A stretch of DNA of 55,684 bases from an uncultured Methylococcaceae bacterium (GCA_903866825.1 CAIPPE010000255.1:1-55684), one strand, 5' to 3'. Positions 21,391 through 31,957 are shown, numbered from the stretch's first letter. Notes: generated by a model from the sequence alone, not told the origin. A program made the numbers and translations.

Positions 21391-22704
21391 ATGACTCAAT
21401 TGTTTGAAATTAGAGTTCCTGATGTCGGCAATGTCGCCGAAATTGATGTAGTTGAAGTCTTAATTAAAGCCGGTGATGTAGTAGAACTGGAACAAACCGT
21501 TGCAACGCTTGAAACTGATAAAGCCAGCATGGAGTTACCCTCTAGCGCTACAGGTACCATTCAAGAGGTTTACATCAAACCCGGTGACAAGGTTTCTGAA
21601 GGCACCCTTATCGCAACTGTATTAGCAAGTACCAGCGTAGTCAGTGCCGCTGAAATCGCCACACCTGTCGCAGTTACTGAAGTCCCAACGGCTGCTCCCG
21701 TAGTTGAAAAAGCACCAGAACCTATTGTGGCACCAACCCCAGCTACAGCAGTCGCTGTTACAACTAGCGTATCAATTCCTGTTCTGGACAACAATAACAC
21801 AGCCAATAGAGCTCATGCTTCACCTTCGGTACGTCTTTTTGCTCGTGAACTGGGCGTTGATGTAGCTAAAATAACAACAGGCAGCGGGCGTAAAGGTCGC
21901 ATCTTAAAAGATGATGTGAAGAACTATGTTAAAAAAGCGCTCAATGAAGGCCCTGTGTCTACTGGTGCCGGTATTCCAAGTATCCCAGCTGTTGACTTTA
22001 CGCCGTTTGGAGAGACTGAAGTTTTAAAACTTAGCAAAATCAAACGTCTTACTGGTCAAAACTTAAGTCGTGTCTGGTTAAACTTACCACTGGTTACTTA
22101 CCATGAAGAAGCCGATATCACTGATTTAGAGGCTTTCCGTAATATCCTGAATGCTGAGAAATCCAAAGGTGAAGTTAAGATTACCGGCTTGATGTTTATC
22201 ATTAAGGCGTTAGTTGCGGCAATGCAGCAATTTCCAAACTTTAATTCCTCTTTATCACCCGATGGCGAAAGCTTAATTCTTAAAAAATACTTCAACGTAG
22301 GTATTGCGGTTGATACACCGAATGGCTTGGTAGTACCTGTGTTACGTAACGTTAATACCAAGAGTATTACTGAGCTCGCTCAAGAACTGGCAGAGAAATC
22401 TGAAAAAGCCCGTCAAGGTAAATTGATGCCCGGCGACATGCAAGGCGGTTGTATCACTATTTCAAGTTTGGGTGGCATTGGTGGTACTGCCTTTACACCG
22501 ATTGTTAATGCGCCTGAAGTTGCAATTCTTGGCGTCACACGCGCCAAAATACAACCTGTTTGGAATGGTAAAGAGTTTGTACCCCGTTTAATGATGCCAT
22601 TAGATTTAACCTACGATCACCGTGTAATAGACGGAGCTGAAGGTGCAAGATTTATGGCGGCAGTTAAACAATATCTAGGTGATATTCGCCGCTTATTACT
22701 TTAA
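21391..22704 (+). CDS. aceF: Dihydrolipoamide acetyltransferase (E2, one lipoyl domain)
   Basis: Lipoyl motif LETDKASMELPSS, Ala/Pro-rich linker, E3-binding domain SPSVRLFARELGVDVAKITGSGRKGRILKDDV-like, catalytic DHRVIDGAEGARF. Confidence 0.97.
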   Translation: MTQLFEIRVPDVGNVAEIDVVEVLIKAGDVVELEQTVATLETDKASMELPSSATGTIQEVYIKPGDKVSEGTLIATVLASTSVVSAAEIATPVAVTEVPTAAPVVEKAPEPIVAPTPATAVAVTTSVSIPVLDNNNTANRAHASPSVRLFARELGVDVAKITTGSGRKGRILKDDVKNYVKKALNEGPVSTGAGIPSIPAVDFTPFGETEVLKLSKIKRLTGQNLSRVWLNLPLVTYHEEADITDLEAFRNILNAEKSKGEVKITGLMFIIKALVAAMQQFPNFNSSLSPDGESLILKKYFNVGIAVDTPNGLVVPVLRNVNTKSITELAQELAEKSEKARQGKLMPGDMQGGCITISSLGGIGGTAFTPIVNAPEVAILGVTRAKIQPVWNGKEFVPRLMMPLDLTYDHRVIDGAEGARFMAAVKQYLGDIRRLLL

Positions 22705-22723
22705 TACGGGATAGACTACTAAT

Positions 22724-24139
22724 ATGACTGAGACAGTTTTAAACGCAGAAGTTTTAGTGTTGGGTGGCGGCCCTGGTGGATATAGCGCTGCTTTTCGTGC
22801 GGCCGATTTAGGTAAACAAGTGGTTCTGGTTGAACGCTTCCCTGTATTAGGTGGTGTTTGCCTTAATGTAGGCTGTATACCTTCAAAAGCTTTATTACAT
22901 GCGGCACAAATCATTCATGAAGTCGATGAATTTGAAGCGCATGGGGTAAGTTATGGCAAACCCAGCATTGATATTAATAAAATCAGAAGCTGGAAAGAAA
23001 GTGTCACCAAAAGCTTAAATGACGGTCTTGCTGGACTCGTCAAACAACGCAAGGTGACTTATGTTCAAGGCACTGGCAAATTTACGTCAGCCAATACCTT
23101 AGCCGTTGAAACACCCGAAGGCATTAAAACAGTTCGTTTTGATCAAGCCATCATTGCTGCTGGCTCTAGACCCACTCAAATTCCCGTTTTTCCTCACGAT
23201 GATCCTCGGCTATGGGATTCCACTGATGCTTTACAACTTAAAGAGATTCCTAAAAAACTCTTGATTGTCGGTGGAGGTATTATTGGCTTAGAAATGGCGA
23301 CGGTCTATCATGCCATGGGCTCAGAAATCAGTGTGGTTGAGTTAATGGATCAGATTATTCCAGGTTGTGATAAAGACTTGGTCACTCCATTAGCAAGACG
23401 CATTAAAACACAATATAAAAACATTTGGCTAGAAACCAAAGTCACTGCGATTGAAGCCCTCACTGAAGGTCTTAAAGTTTCGTTTGAAGGCAAAGGTGCG
23501 CCTGAATCGGAGCTATTTGATGCCGTATTAGTCGCTGTAGGCCGTAGACCTAATGGCTTATTAATCGGTGCTGACTTAGCGGGTATTAATATCAATGAAC
23601 AAGGCTTTATTAACGTTGATAAACAACAACGCACCAATGTAAACCATATCTTTGCTATTGGAGACATTGTTGGTAATCCTATGCTGGCTCATAAAGCCGT
23701 TCATGAAGGCAAAGTGGCTGCAGAAATCATCGCCGGGCATAAGGCTCATTTTGATGCTTTAACCATTCCTTCTGTCGCTTATACAGACCCTGAAATTAGC
23801 TGGATGGGCCTTACCGAAAATCAAGCGAAACAACAGGGCATTGAATACGATAAAGCCGTATTTCCTTGGGCAGCTAGTGGCCGTTCTTTATGCTTAGGTC
23901 GTAAAGAAGGTTTAACTAAAATTATCTGTGAAAAAGAAACCGGTCGGATTTTGGGAGCGGGTATGGTGGGTACCAATGCGGGTGAATTAATTTCAGAAGC
24001 GGTCTTGGCACTGGAAATGGGAGCGGATGCTGAAGATATCAGCTTAACGATTCATCCACATCCTACACTGGCAGAAACGTTTGGTTTTGCCGCTGAAATG
24101 ATCACCGGCACTATTACTGATCTTTATATTAAAAAATAA
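22724..24139 (+). CDS. lpd: Dihydrolipoyl dehydrogenase (E3)
   Basis: GGGPGGYSAAFRAADLGKQVVLVER, GGVCLNVGCIPSKALLHAA, HPHPTLAETF. Confidence 0.97.
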   Translation: MTETVLNAEVLVLGGGPGGYSAAFRAADLGKQVVLVERFPVLGGVCLNVGCIPSKALLHAAQIIHEVDEFEAHGVSYGKPSIDINKIRSWKESVTKSLNDGLAGLVKQRKVTYVQGTGKFTSANTLAVETPEGIKTVRFDQAIIAAGSRPTQIPVFPHDDPRLWDSTDALQLKEIPKKLLIVGGGIIGLEMATVYHAMGSEISVVELMDQIIPGCDKDLVTPLARRIKTQYKNIWLETKVTAIEALTEGLKVSFEGKGAPESELFDAVLVAVGRRPNGLLIGADLAGININEQGFINVDKQQRTNVNHIFAIGDIVGNPMLAHKAVHEGKVAAEIIAGHKAHFDALTIPSVAYTDPEISWMGLTENQAKQQGIEYDKAVFPWAASGRSLCLGRKEGLTKIICEKETGRILGAGMVGTNAGELISEAVLALEMGADAEDISLTIHPHPTLAETFGFAAEMITGTITDLYIKK

Positions 24140-24156
24140 GCCGTTTGTCAGCAAGG

Positions 24157-24220
24157 CGAGGGGCTACGGGGAATTGATCTAATAAAATCTCCCCTAGCCC
24201 CTCTTTTTTAGAGAGGGGGA
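24157..24220. terminator. Hairpin region between lpd and the convergent cysZ-like gene
   Basis: GAGGGGCTACGGGGA...TCTCCCCTAGCCCCTC and an overlapping CCCCTCTTTTTTAGAGAGGGG. Confidence 0.65.
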
Positions 24221-24247
24221 CTAAAGCCTACTCTTGATCGTATATCC

Positions 24248-24970
24248 TTAGACTTCTTTTTTAAGCTCATTAACGTATAAGGTCGCACCTATCACAGCTG
24301 CAGGTGCAATCACTATATTGATAATAGGAAAGGTTAACCCCATAGCGGCAACACCACCAAAACTTAAGGCTCCTAACCGGACACTACCAACTAATTGCTT
24401 CTGTTCAGAAAACAAAACACCTGCATTTTCTAAAGGATAGGCAAAATATTCCAAAGCCATACCCCAGGCACCAAACAAAGCCCACAAAAAAGGCGCCAGC
24501 ACATTAATACCGGGAATAATTGACAGGATTATTAGCGGTAACGCCCTACTTAATAAGTATCCGGCACGCTTTAACTCTGCCAACATGACCTTAACTAAAG
24601 GCTGTTCCTCAATAACACTGGGTTGACCGGTGATCAGCACCAGCGTTTTAGCAGATAATCTACCGTAAAAAGGCGACGCTAATAAGTTAGCTAGCACAGT
24701 AAAGGTAAAGAATCCGGCAATAATGAAACTGACAAAAAACAGCGGCCATAATATCCAGCTTAACCAGCTCAGCCATCCAGGTATAAACTGATTGATCAAA
24801 TCAGAAAGATAGTAGTAGGCCAATACTAAGGCCACACCATACAACACAACATTAATCAGAATCGGAATTAAAACAAAGCGCCGTAGTTCTGTACTGGCTA
24901 ATAAATTAAGCCCTTTAAACAAATATCCAACGGCTAAAACGGGATTATTACCCTTTTTATCAAATAACAT
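24248..24970 (-). CDS. CysZ/EI24-like membrane protein
   Basis: NPVLAVGYLFKGLNLLASTELRRFVLIPILINVVLYG...FTVLANLLASPFYGRLSAK is typical of CysZ-type proteins. Confidence 0.8.
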   Translation of the reverse strand: MLFDKKGNNPVLAVGYLFKGLNLLASTELRRFVLIPILINVVLYGVALVLAYYYLSDLINQFIPGWLSWLSWILWPLFFVSFIIAGFFTFTVLANLLASPFYGRLSAKTLVLITGQPSVIEEQPLVKVMLAELKRAGYLLSRALPLIILSIIPGINVLAPFLWALFGAWGMALEYFAYPLENAGVLFSEQKQLVGSVRLGALSFGGVAAMGLTFPIINIVIAPAAVIGATLYVNELKKEV

Positions 24971-26003
24971 CTTTTATCTCCAGCATACCGTGTTGAGTTG
25001 GATTTAAAACAACACCCCGTTCTGTGACAATAGCAGAAATTAATTCAGCAGGGGTGACATCAAAAACAGGATTCCAGGCACTCACTAAAGAACCTTCCGT
25101 ATTATAACAAGTTGGCAGTAACTCATTAGGGTTACGATGTTCAATCTCTATCAGTTCACCGCTCTCAATAGTCCAGTCAATGGTGGTGGTAGGTGCCACT
25201 ACCATCAACTTAACGCCATGCTGTTTGGCTAATATTGCCAGCGAGTAAGTGCCTACTTTATTCGCAGTATCGCCATTCGCAGCAATTCTGTCAGCACCCA
25301 CAATAATCCAGTCTATTGGTCCTGACTTCATTAACCAAGCCGCCGCCGAATCTGCTAACAACGTCACCGGAATATTATCTTGAGCTAACTCCCAAACGGT
25401 CAAACGCGCCCCTTGCAACCAAGGCCTAGTTTCACCAGCATACACGTTTAAAGGTTGCCGACTCACTGCACTGCGAATAACTCCCAAGGCAGTACCATAA
25501 CCGCCTGTTGCTAAAGCACCCGCATTACAATGGGTCATTACTCCCTTAGCGCCGACTAATAAATCAGCCCCGAACTCACCCATTTGCCTATTTGCCATCA
25601 TATCATCGGCATGAATTTTCTCGGCATACGCTACACAGGCCATCACCGGGTTTTCTGGATTCTGTTCTAAAACAGCCTGCATTTGTGCCAAGGCCCAAAA
25701 TAAATTAACCGCTGTTGGTCGAGACTTTGCCAACAAAGCGATATCTTCGGCAACGGACTGCTGCCAATGATTAGGCACCTCTAAATAATGCTGACTAACC
25801 GACAAAGCAACCCCATAAGCTGCAGCAATTCCAATAGCCGGCGCACCCCGCACTCGCATCGTCACTATCGCTTCGGCAACCCCCTTGGCATCATGATACT
25901 CATCATAAATTAGCTTATCAGGCAGTTGTCGTTGGTCGAGCACTCTTAAATACGTACCCGTCCATTGAAGTGCTTTTACCGTCCCGTTATTTTGTTCTGT
26001 CAT
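24960..26003 (-). CDS. mtnA: S-methyl-5-thioribose-1-phosphate isomerase
   Basis: TMRVRGAPAIGIAAAYGVAL, MTHCNAGALATGGYGTALGVIR, VGADRIAANGDTANKVGTYSLA. Confidence 0.96.
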   Translation of the reverse strand: MTEQNNGTVKALQWTGTYLRVLDQRQLPDKLIYDEYHDAKGVAEAIVTMRVRGAPAIGIAAAYGVALSVSQHYLEVPNHWQQSVAEDIALLAKSRPTAVNLFWALAQMQAVLEQNPENPVMACVAYAEKIHADDMMANRQMGEFGADLLVGAKGVMTHCNAGALATGGYGTALGVIRSAVSRQPLNVYAGETRPWLQGARLTVWELAQDNIPVTLLADSAAAWLMKSGPIDWIIVGADRIAANGDTANKVGTYSLAILAKQHGVKLMVVAPTTTIDWTIESGELIEIEHRNPNELLPTCYNTEGSLVSAWNPVFDVTPAELISAIVTERGVVLNPTQHGMLEIKDVI

Positions 26004-26068
26004 TATTTAATAATACCCGATGGTAAAAGTTATAATTCTCTGCATTATCTTTAAAATAGGAGCCACAG

Positions 26069-27382
26069 ATGATCGTCGACACCCTTATTCATGCGCGTTG
26101 GATTATACCTGTTGAGCCTGAATCCGTAACCTACGAACACCATACGCTAGTCATTCATGAAGGGAAAATTATTGACTTATTACCCACGCCAGAAGCCTTG
26201 CGAAAATACACCGGAACCAATACTGAACAGTTAGACAATCATGCCTTACTACCCGGCTTGATCAACTGTCACACTCACGCAGCCATGACCTTGTTTCGAG
26301 GCATCGCCGATGATTTACCGCTCATGGACTGGTTGCAGAATCATATTTGGCCACTAGAGCAAAAATGGCTGAGCCCCGATTTTGTTAAAGACGGCACAGA
26401 ATTAGCTATCGCTGAAATGATTCTAGGTGGAACCACATGCTTTAATGATATGTATTTCTTCCCTGACATTACTGCAGAACAAGTTTTGCACCATGGCATA
26501 CGTGCCAAAGTAGGTTTAATTGTTATTGATTTCCCGTCTGCCTGGGCACAGAACAGCATTGAATATATCACTAAAGGTCTTGCTTTAAAAAAGCAACTCC
26601 AGCATTCTTCCCTATGCACTACAGCTTTTGCTCCTCATGCGCCTTATACCGTATCCGATGCAACATTTCAGAATATCAAGATGCTGGCTGATGAACTGAA
26701 TGTACCCGTACATATTCATGTTCATGAAACAGCTCATGAAGTAGAGCAAGCATTAACACAATTTGGACAACGACCATTACAAAGATTGCATGATTTAGGT
26801 TTAATCAATCCGTCTTTGATTGCAGTTCATATGACTCAATTAACTGACGAAGAAATTAATCTTCTAGCCATATCTGGATCACACATCGTACATTGCCCAG
26901 AATCGAATTTAAAACTGGCTAGCGGATTTAGCCCCATCGCCAAGTGCTTAAGTGCAGGCATCAATGTCGCCCTGGGCACTGATGGCGCAGCCAGTAATAA
27001 CGACTTAGACATGTTTGGTGAGATGCGAATAGCGGCACTGTTAGGCAAAGCAGTTGCTGGTGATGCAAGTGCTATTCGAGCAATGACAGCGTTACGCATG
27101 GCAACCATTAATGGTGCCAAAGCCCTGGGCCTGGATGATTATTGCGGTTCATTAAGTATCGGCAAAGAAGCTGATGTAATTTCCATTGATTTAAGCACGC
27201 TAGAAACTCAACCAGTTTATTGTCCGATTTCACACATAGTTTACGCAGCCAGTCGTCAGCATGTCACAGACGTATGGGTGGCAGGTAAACGCCTATTAAA
27301 ACAACGCCAGTTAACTACCTTCAAAACTGATGACCTGAAAAAAAGAATAACCCTATGGCAACAACGTCTGATAAAAATTTAA
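26069..27382 (+). CDS. TRZ/ATZ family amidohydrolase, likely 5'-methylthioadenosine/S-adenosylhomocysteine deaminase
   Basis: LLPGLINCHTHAAMTLFRGIADDLPLMDWLQNHIWPLE, HIHVHETAHEV, ALGTDGAASNNDLDMFGEMR; divergent from mtnA. Confidence 0.85.
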   Translation: MIVDTLIHARWIIPVEPESVTYEHHTLVIHEGKIIDLLPTPEALRKYTGTNTEQLDNHALLPGLINCHTHAAMTLFRGIADDLPLMDWLQNHIWPLEQKWLSPDFVKDGTELAIAEMILGGTTCFNDMYFFPDITAEQVLHHGIRAKVGLIVIDFPSAWAQNSIEYITKGLALKKQLQHSSLCTTAFAPHAPYTVSDATFQNIKMLADELNVPVHIHVHETAHEVEQALTQFGQRPLQRLHDLGLINPSLIAVHMTQLTDEEINLLAISGSHIVHCPESNLKLASGFSPIAKCLSAGINVALGTDGAASNNDLDMFGEMRIAALLGKAVAGDASAIRAMTALRMATINGAKALGLDDYCGSLSIGKEADVISIDLSTLETQPVYCPISHIVYAASRQHVTDVWVAGKRLLKQRQLTTFKTDDLKKRITLWQQRLIKI

Positions 27383-27558
27383 GCTCTGATTCTCGCCAAG
27401 GTTAGCTACAAGTGATATAGTCAGGGTATAAAACTGTTGAGCGACTATTTGCATCGTTAAACTCGCTCAGATAGAATATAAAGAACCTATTCTTGCTAAC
27501 TAAGGAAGAATATCTCAACACGTAGTCTCTTTTTAAAGCTGGAACAGCGTAATTAATT

Positions 27559-28359
27559 ATGAATAAAATTTTGCAAGCTATCATTTCTATTTTCAAGAAA
27601 TCTTATGATTCACTTCCCGAACAAGTCTCAGCGAAAACGCCTATAGCCCCCTCCCCTACTAAGCCAAATATAAATAATGAAACGCAGATTAAGGCTCCCG
27701 TCGTAGAAGAACCCAAGGTTAAAGAATTAGTAGAAACTGAAGCAAAAGCAGAGCCTGTTATAGAAGCAGTAGTAAAAGCTCCAACCATCCAGGCATCAAA
27801 AATCACCTCAGACAACCTTCCGCAAGATTCAATACAAAGACGCCACGCACTTTCTCAATTGCACAATATTATTGAAACCATTAAAGGTCCACGTCCTTCA
27901 GACTCTATTCAAAATCGGCATTACGACGCATTGATTAAAAGCATCATTACGCAAGCGTTAACTGATAAATCAGCTCTTGAAAATTTATATAAAAACTATG
28001 GAAGCATTCCTAAGACTATCCTCCAAGTTATTATAAAACCTACTACTCAAGTTCAAGAAACCATAGTGCAAGCGGAAGAGTCACCTGTAACAGAAGTTAC
28101 TTCTGTCAACACACAGACTGAACCTGTAATTTCTATACCTCCTACTGATTCAATTTTACGTCGTCATTACGATAGCTTGATTAATAATCAAGGTCAGACT
28201 GGAGAAGCACCTGTAGCACAAGAATCTCTAGTACAAGAAACTATAACCCATACAGAGATTGAACCCATTTTATCAGCAGTACCTACAGACTCGATTTTAC
28301 GTCGTCATTACGATACATTGATAAATAATGAACTTAACCGACTTTTAGAAGAACAATAA
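27559..28359 (+). CDS. Hypothetical protein with four copies of a DSIxxRHxxxL-type motif
   Basis: PQDSIQRRHALSQL, PSDSIQNRHYDALI, PTDSILRRHYDSLI, PTDSILRRHYDTLI in a 266-aa low-complexity protein. Confidence 0.75.
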   Translation: MNKILQAIISIFKKSYDSLPEQVSAKTPIAPSPTKPNINNETQIKAPVVEEPKVKELVETEAKAEPVIEAVVKAPTIQASKITSDNLPQDSIQRRHALSQLHNIIETIKGPRPSDSIQNRHYDALIKSIITQALTDKSALENLYKNYGSIPKTILQVIIKPTTQVQETIVQAEESPVTEVTSVNTQTEPVISIPPTDSILRRHYDSLINNQGQTGEAPVAQESLVQETITHTEIEPILSAVPTDSILRRHYDTLINNELNRLLEEQ

Positions 28360-28374
28360 TAAACAATTTTAATG

Positions 28375-28414
28375 TGTCATAGGATAGCCCTTTAAACTAA
28401 GCCATCCTATGACA
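28375..28414. terminator. Inverted repeat after the DSI-repeat gene
   Basis: TGTCATAGGAT...ATCCTATGACA perfect 11-bp arms. Confidence 0.5.
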
Positions 28415-28453
28415 GAACTTATAATATGCTACAAAGTCACAAAAAAGTTTTAG

Positions 28454-28639
28454 CTATATTGCTTTAGATTTTGTTTTTGTACAGCGAGTGCATTGATAAA
28501 CAGTCACTAACTTACCCTGCTTAACATCAAACTGCTTCTCTTTAAAGATTTTCCACTTATGGAAACCGAACTGGCAAAGAGATTTGCCTTTATGTCTATC
28601 AGCAACACTGATTTTTTTAAACTGAACAATTTCACCCAT
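28454..28639 (-). CDS. Small zinc-ribbon-like hypothetical protein
   Basis: 61 aa with LCQFGFHKWK...YQCTRCTKTKS. Confidence 0.5.
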   Translation of the reverse strand: MGEIVQFKKISVADRHKGKSLCQFGFHKWKIFKEKQFDVKQGKLVTVYQCTRCTKTKSKAI

Positions 28640-28654
28640 AGTTATTTAGTTAAA

Positions 28655-29281
28655 TTATTTTTTAGCGATGGTCTGCCACGCGACTAACCATGTTTGACTC
28701 AGATAAGAATCTGCTTTTTTACCTAAAGCACCATTCAATATGGAAGATAAGGTATGAGTAATCACACCAAAAAAATAAGCATTAATCAATTGGGGATCAA
28801 TATCACGTATTTCACCATTTCGAATACCAGACTGAATAATTTTAAAAATCTTTACAAAAGCTGCCGTATCTAAAACCGGCTTTTGCTCTGGCAAAAACTC
28901 ATTCAGCTTTAGAAAAAATAAAAAACGGATTACATCCGGCGCTTCATCCGCCAACCTAAAAAGCAAGTCCGTTATCCCCCTTAATTGCTCAGAAGACTTT
29001 TGATTTTTGCGTCTGATTTCATCGATTGAAATACTTAAACTATCAAATATACTGACATATAACTCCGCCGCCATCATCTGTTTATCTTTAAAATGATGAT
29101 AAATAAAGCTAGTATTTTGTAAGCCCAACTGTTCGGCAATATCAATTAGCGATGTTTTAAAATAGCCTTTGCTTGTAAATAACTTTAAAGCGACCAATAA
29201 AATCTCGTCTTTTGTTACTGCTCTCACGTATATACTTTCTTCTCTTTCCTGATCCATTTGTGTTATGCCGCAGCGTTTCAA
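28655..29281 (-). CDS. TetR family transcriptional regulator
   Basis: VTKDEILLVALKLFTSKGYFKTSLIDIAEQLGLQNTSFIYHHFKDKQMMAAELY: TetR N-terminal HTH pattern. Confidence 0.9.
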   Translation of the reverse strand: MKRCGITQMDQEREESIYVRAVTKDEILLVALKLFTSKGYFKTSLIDIAEQLGLQNTSFIYHHFKDKQMMAAELYVSIFDSLSISIDEIRRKNQKSSEQLRGITDLLFRLADEAPDVIRFLFFLKLNEFLPEQKPVLDTAAFVKIFKIIQSGIRNGEIRDIDPQLINAYFFGVITHTLSSILNGALGKKADSYLSQTWLVAWQTIAKK

Positions 29282-29422
29282 TACACTGTATCTATAAGTG
29301 TTAAAAAAATGGCTTACTCAAAATTTGCTCAACTACCCAGGAAACCCTTCTGTTAAATCGACTCAAATTAGAAACCATAAAGTTCGAAGTTGTTTTTATA
29401 ACAACACCGCTAGCTAATCTAT

Positions 29423-29986
29423 TTATTGTTCCTTAATAACCACAAAAGCAGCATTTAAGTAACTCATCATTGACCATAAAGTCAGCACAGAAGCCACATA
29501 TAACAGAACATAACCCATCATATTTATAGGCAAACCAAATAAGTCCTCACGGTATAACAAAAAACCAATAGCCAACATTTGTGCACTTGTTTTCCATTTG
29601 CCTAATTGAGAAACTTTCACCTTGGCACGCTGACCAATTTCAGCCATCCATTCTCTCAAAGAAGCAATCGTAATCTCACGACCAATAATAACCGCTGCAG
29701 GAATTGCTAAATAAACTGACCCCTGCTGTTGAACAATTAAAACGAGCACGATCGCCACCATAAGCTTATCAGCGACTGGGTCTAAAAAAGCACCAAAAGG
29801 CGTTTCCAATTTTAACCTTCTAGCTAAGTAACCATCTAACCAGTCCGTCACACCGGCCATAAAAAAGATCAAAGTGCAAACAACATTAGAATACTGCCAA
29901 GGTAAATAAAAAACCACGGCTAATAAAGGAATTAACGCGATTCTTAGCAATGTAAGGTTTGTAGGTATATTAAATTGAATCGCCAT
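29423..29986 (-). CDS. pgsA: CDP-diacylglycerol-glycerol-3-phosphate 3-phosphatidyltransferase
   Basis: NIPTNLTLLRIALIPLLAVVFYLP; DWLDGYLARRLKLETPFGAFLDPVADKLMVA (CDP-alcohol phosphatidyltransferase motif). Confidence 0.96.
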   Translation of the reverse strand: MAIQFNIPTNLTLLRIALIPLLAVVFYLPWQYSNVVCTLIFFMAGVTDWLDGYLARRLKLETPFGAFLDPVADKLMVAIVLVLIVQQQGSVYLAIPAAVIIGREITIASLREWMAEIGQRAKVKVSQLGKWKTSAQMLAIGFLLYREDLFGLPINMMGYVLLYVASVLTLWSMMSYLNAAFVVIKEQ

Positions 29987-31817
29987 CTTGATGATGAAAT
30001 AGTTCGTATATTCGCTCTGCCAACTGCCGACTTATGCCGTCAATGCTACAAAGTGCATCCACGCCTGCGCATTTAATGCCTTGCAGCCCCCCAAACTGTT
30101 TTAATAATAACTGCCGTCGCTTAGACCCTAATCCAGGAATATTTTCCAATACAGATTGCTTTGAGGACTTACCACGACGTGCTCTATGTCCTGTAATTGC
30201 AAACCGGTGAGCTTCATCACGTATTTGCTGAATCAACAACAATCCACTGGAACTCGGCACAATATCCAAAGGCTGCTCCTGATCAACTAAAATCAGTTTT
30301 TCCATGCCCGGCTTTCTATCGGGTCCCTTTGAAACGCCGACTATCATAACATTGTTTATCTCTAATTCAGCTAATGCCTTTTGCGCTTCATGTACCTGAC
30401 CTTTGCCCCCGTCAATAAACAATATGTCTGGAGCGATATGTTCACCTTGTTTGAGTCGCTTAAAGCGCCGATATACGGCCTGATAAATCGCCGCATAATC
30501 ATCTCCGCCGGTAATATCAGTAATATTAAAACGCCGATACGCTGATTTTACGGCTCCTTCTCTATCAAAAACCACGCAGGACGCCACCGTTTGATCACCT
30601 TGCGTATGACTAATATCAAAACATTCCAATCGCTTAGGCACCTCTACACAGCCCAAATCCTCTTGTAAACTTAAGAACCGCGCATAAACACCCTGCTTAT
30701 CAGCTAATTTACTTAGCAATGAGTTTTGGGCATTAGTCATAGCCATTTGTAGCCATTTTAAACGCTCACCTCTTACATTAGCAGAAATAAGTACAGAATG
30801 TTTTGCTTCACTGGTTAAGACTTCAACTAACAAGGCTGTTTCTTCCAAATCATGACTGACAATCAATTCATAAGGAATCGGCTTATCAAGGTAATATTGA
30901 GGAATAAATGCCTGTATAATTAACGCTGGATCTTGCTCACTGTTAATCCCCGGGAAAAAAACTTTATTCCCTAAATGCTGGCCATTACGAATAAAGAATA
31001 CTTGTACACAAGCTACATTACCTTTACTGGCGCAGGCAATAATATCAACATCACCCTTTTCGCCCGAAACAAAATACTTTTCCAGCACAGATCGCAATTT
31101 TGAAATTTGATCTCTATAACCCGCCGCTTCTTCAAATTTAAGCTTGGCTGAAGACTGCTCCATCTTAACAATTAACTGTTCAATCAACAAACTGCCTTTT
31201 CCCTCTAGAAACATCACAGTGCTCTCAACATCCAAGGCATAACTGGATTTATCAATAAAACCCACACAGGGTGCAGTACACCTTTCGATTTGATACTGCA
31301 AACAAGGCCTGCTGCGATTACTATAAATAGCATCATCACACTGACGAACCGGAAATAAACGCTGCAATAATTTTAAACTTTCCCTAACTGCGCCAGAGCT
31401 AGGATAAGGTCCGAAATAGCGGCCCTTTTTACGTTTCGCTCCACGATGATAAGTGATTTGAGGAAAATCATGATCATTAGACAAAAACACATAAGGAAAT
31501 GAACGATCGTCTCGTAAACAGATATTATAACGGGGCTTATGCAACTTGATTTGCTGACATTCAAGTAATAATGCCTCGCCTTCGGTGTGCGTCACAGTTA
31601 CTTCAATAGCGGTCACTTTAGAAACCATCACTTGCTGCTTTATTGAAGCAGTTTGACTTTTAAAATAGCTGGAAACACGATTTTTAAGATTTTTTGCTTT
31701 ACCAATATAGATAATTTCGCCCTTTTCGCTCAGCATTTTATAAATACCAGGGCGCGAGGTTAAATTCTTTAAAAAAGACGCTATATTAAAATCATTAACA
31801 GATTCTTCAAGAACCAC
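29970..31817 (-). CDS. uvrC: Excinuclease ABC subunit C
   Basis: RPGIYKMLSEKGEIIYIGKAKNLKNRVSSYF (GIY-YIG), RLECFDISHTQGDQTVASCVVF, DILFIDGGKGQV. Confidence 0.98.
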   Translation of the reverse strand: MVLEESVNDFNIASFLKNLTSRPGIYKMLSEKGEIIYIGKAKNLKNRVSSYFKSQTASIKQQVMVSKVTAIEVTVTHTEGEALLLECQQIKLHKPRYNICLRDDRSFPYVFLSNDHDFPQITYHRGAKRKKGRYFGPYPSSGAVRESLKLLQRLFPVRQCDDAIYSNRSRPCLQYQIERCTAPCVGFIDKSSYALDVESTVMFLEGKGSLLIEQLIVKMEQSSAKLKFEEAAGYRDQISKLRSVLEKYFVSGEKGDVDIIACASKGNVACVQVFFIRNGQHLGNKVFFPGINSEQDPALIIQAFIPQYYLDKPIPYELIVSHDLEETALLVEVLTSEAKHSVLISANVRGERLKWLQMAMTNAQNSLLSKLADKQGVYARFLSLQEDLGCVEVPKRLECFDISHTQGDQTVASCVVFDREGAVKSAYRRFNITDITGGDDYAAIYQAVYRRFKRLKQGEHIAPDILFIDGGKGQVHEAQKALAELEINNVMIVGVSKGPDRKPGMEKLILVDQEQPLDIVPSSSGLLLIQQIRDEAHRFAITGHRARRGKSSKQSVLENIPGLGSKRRQLLLKQFGGLQGIKCAGVDALCSIDGISRQLAERIYELFHHQDGDSI

Positions 31818-31957
31818 AATTCATACCAAATAAAATCCAAATTGGACCAACATATCATATTAATTTCATTTGACAAGTTTGACATTTTTAAACTATCCTT
31901 AAATCAAGTTTAATATTTGTAATTTTTTTAATTTTTCCTCTTTTTATGGTATTTCCC

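Noticed and set aside
24157-24220. Possible miniature mobile element at the GC-rich inverted repeats
   Set aside because: No target-site duplication or element-length terminal repeats seen; the location between convergent genes fits terminators.
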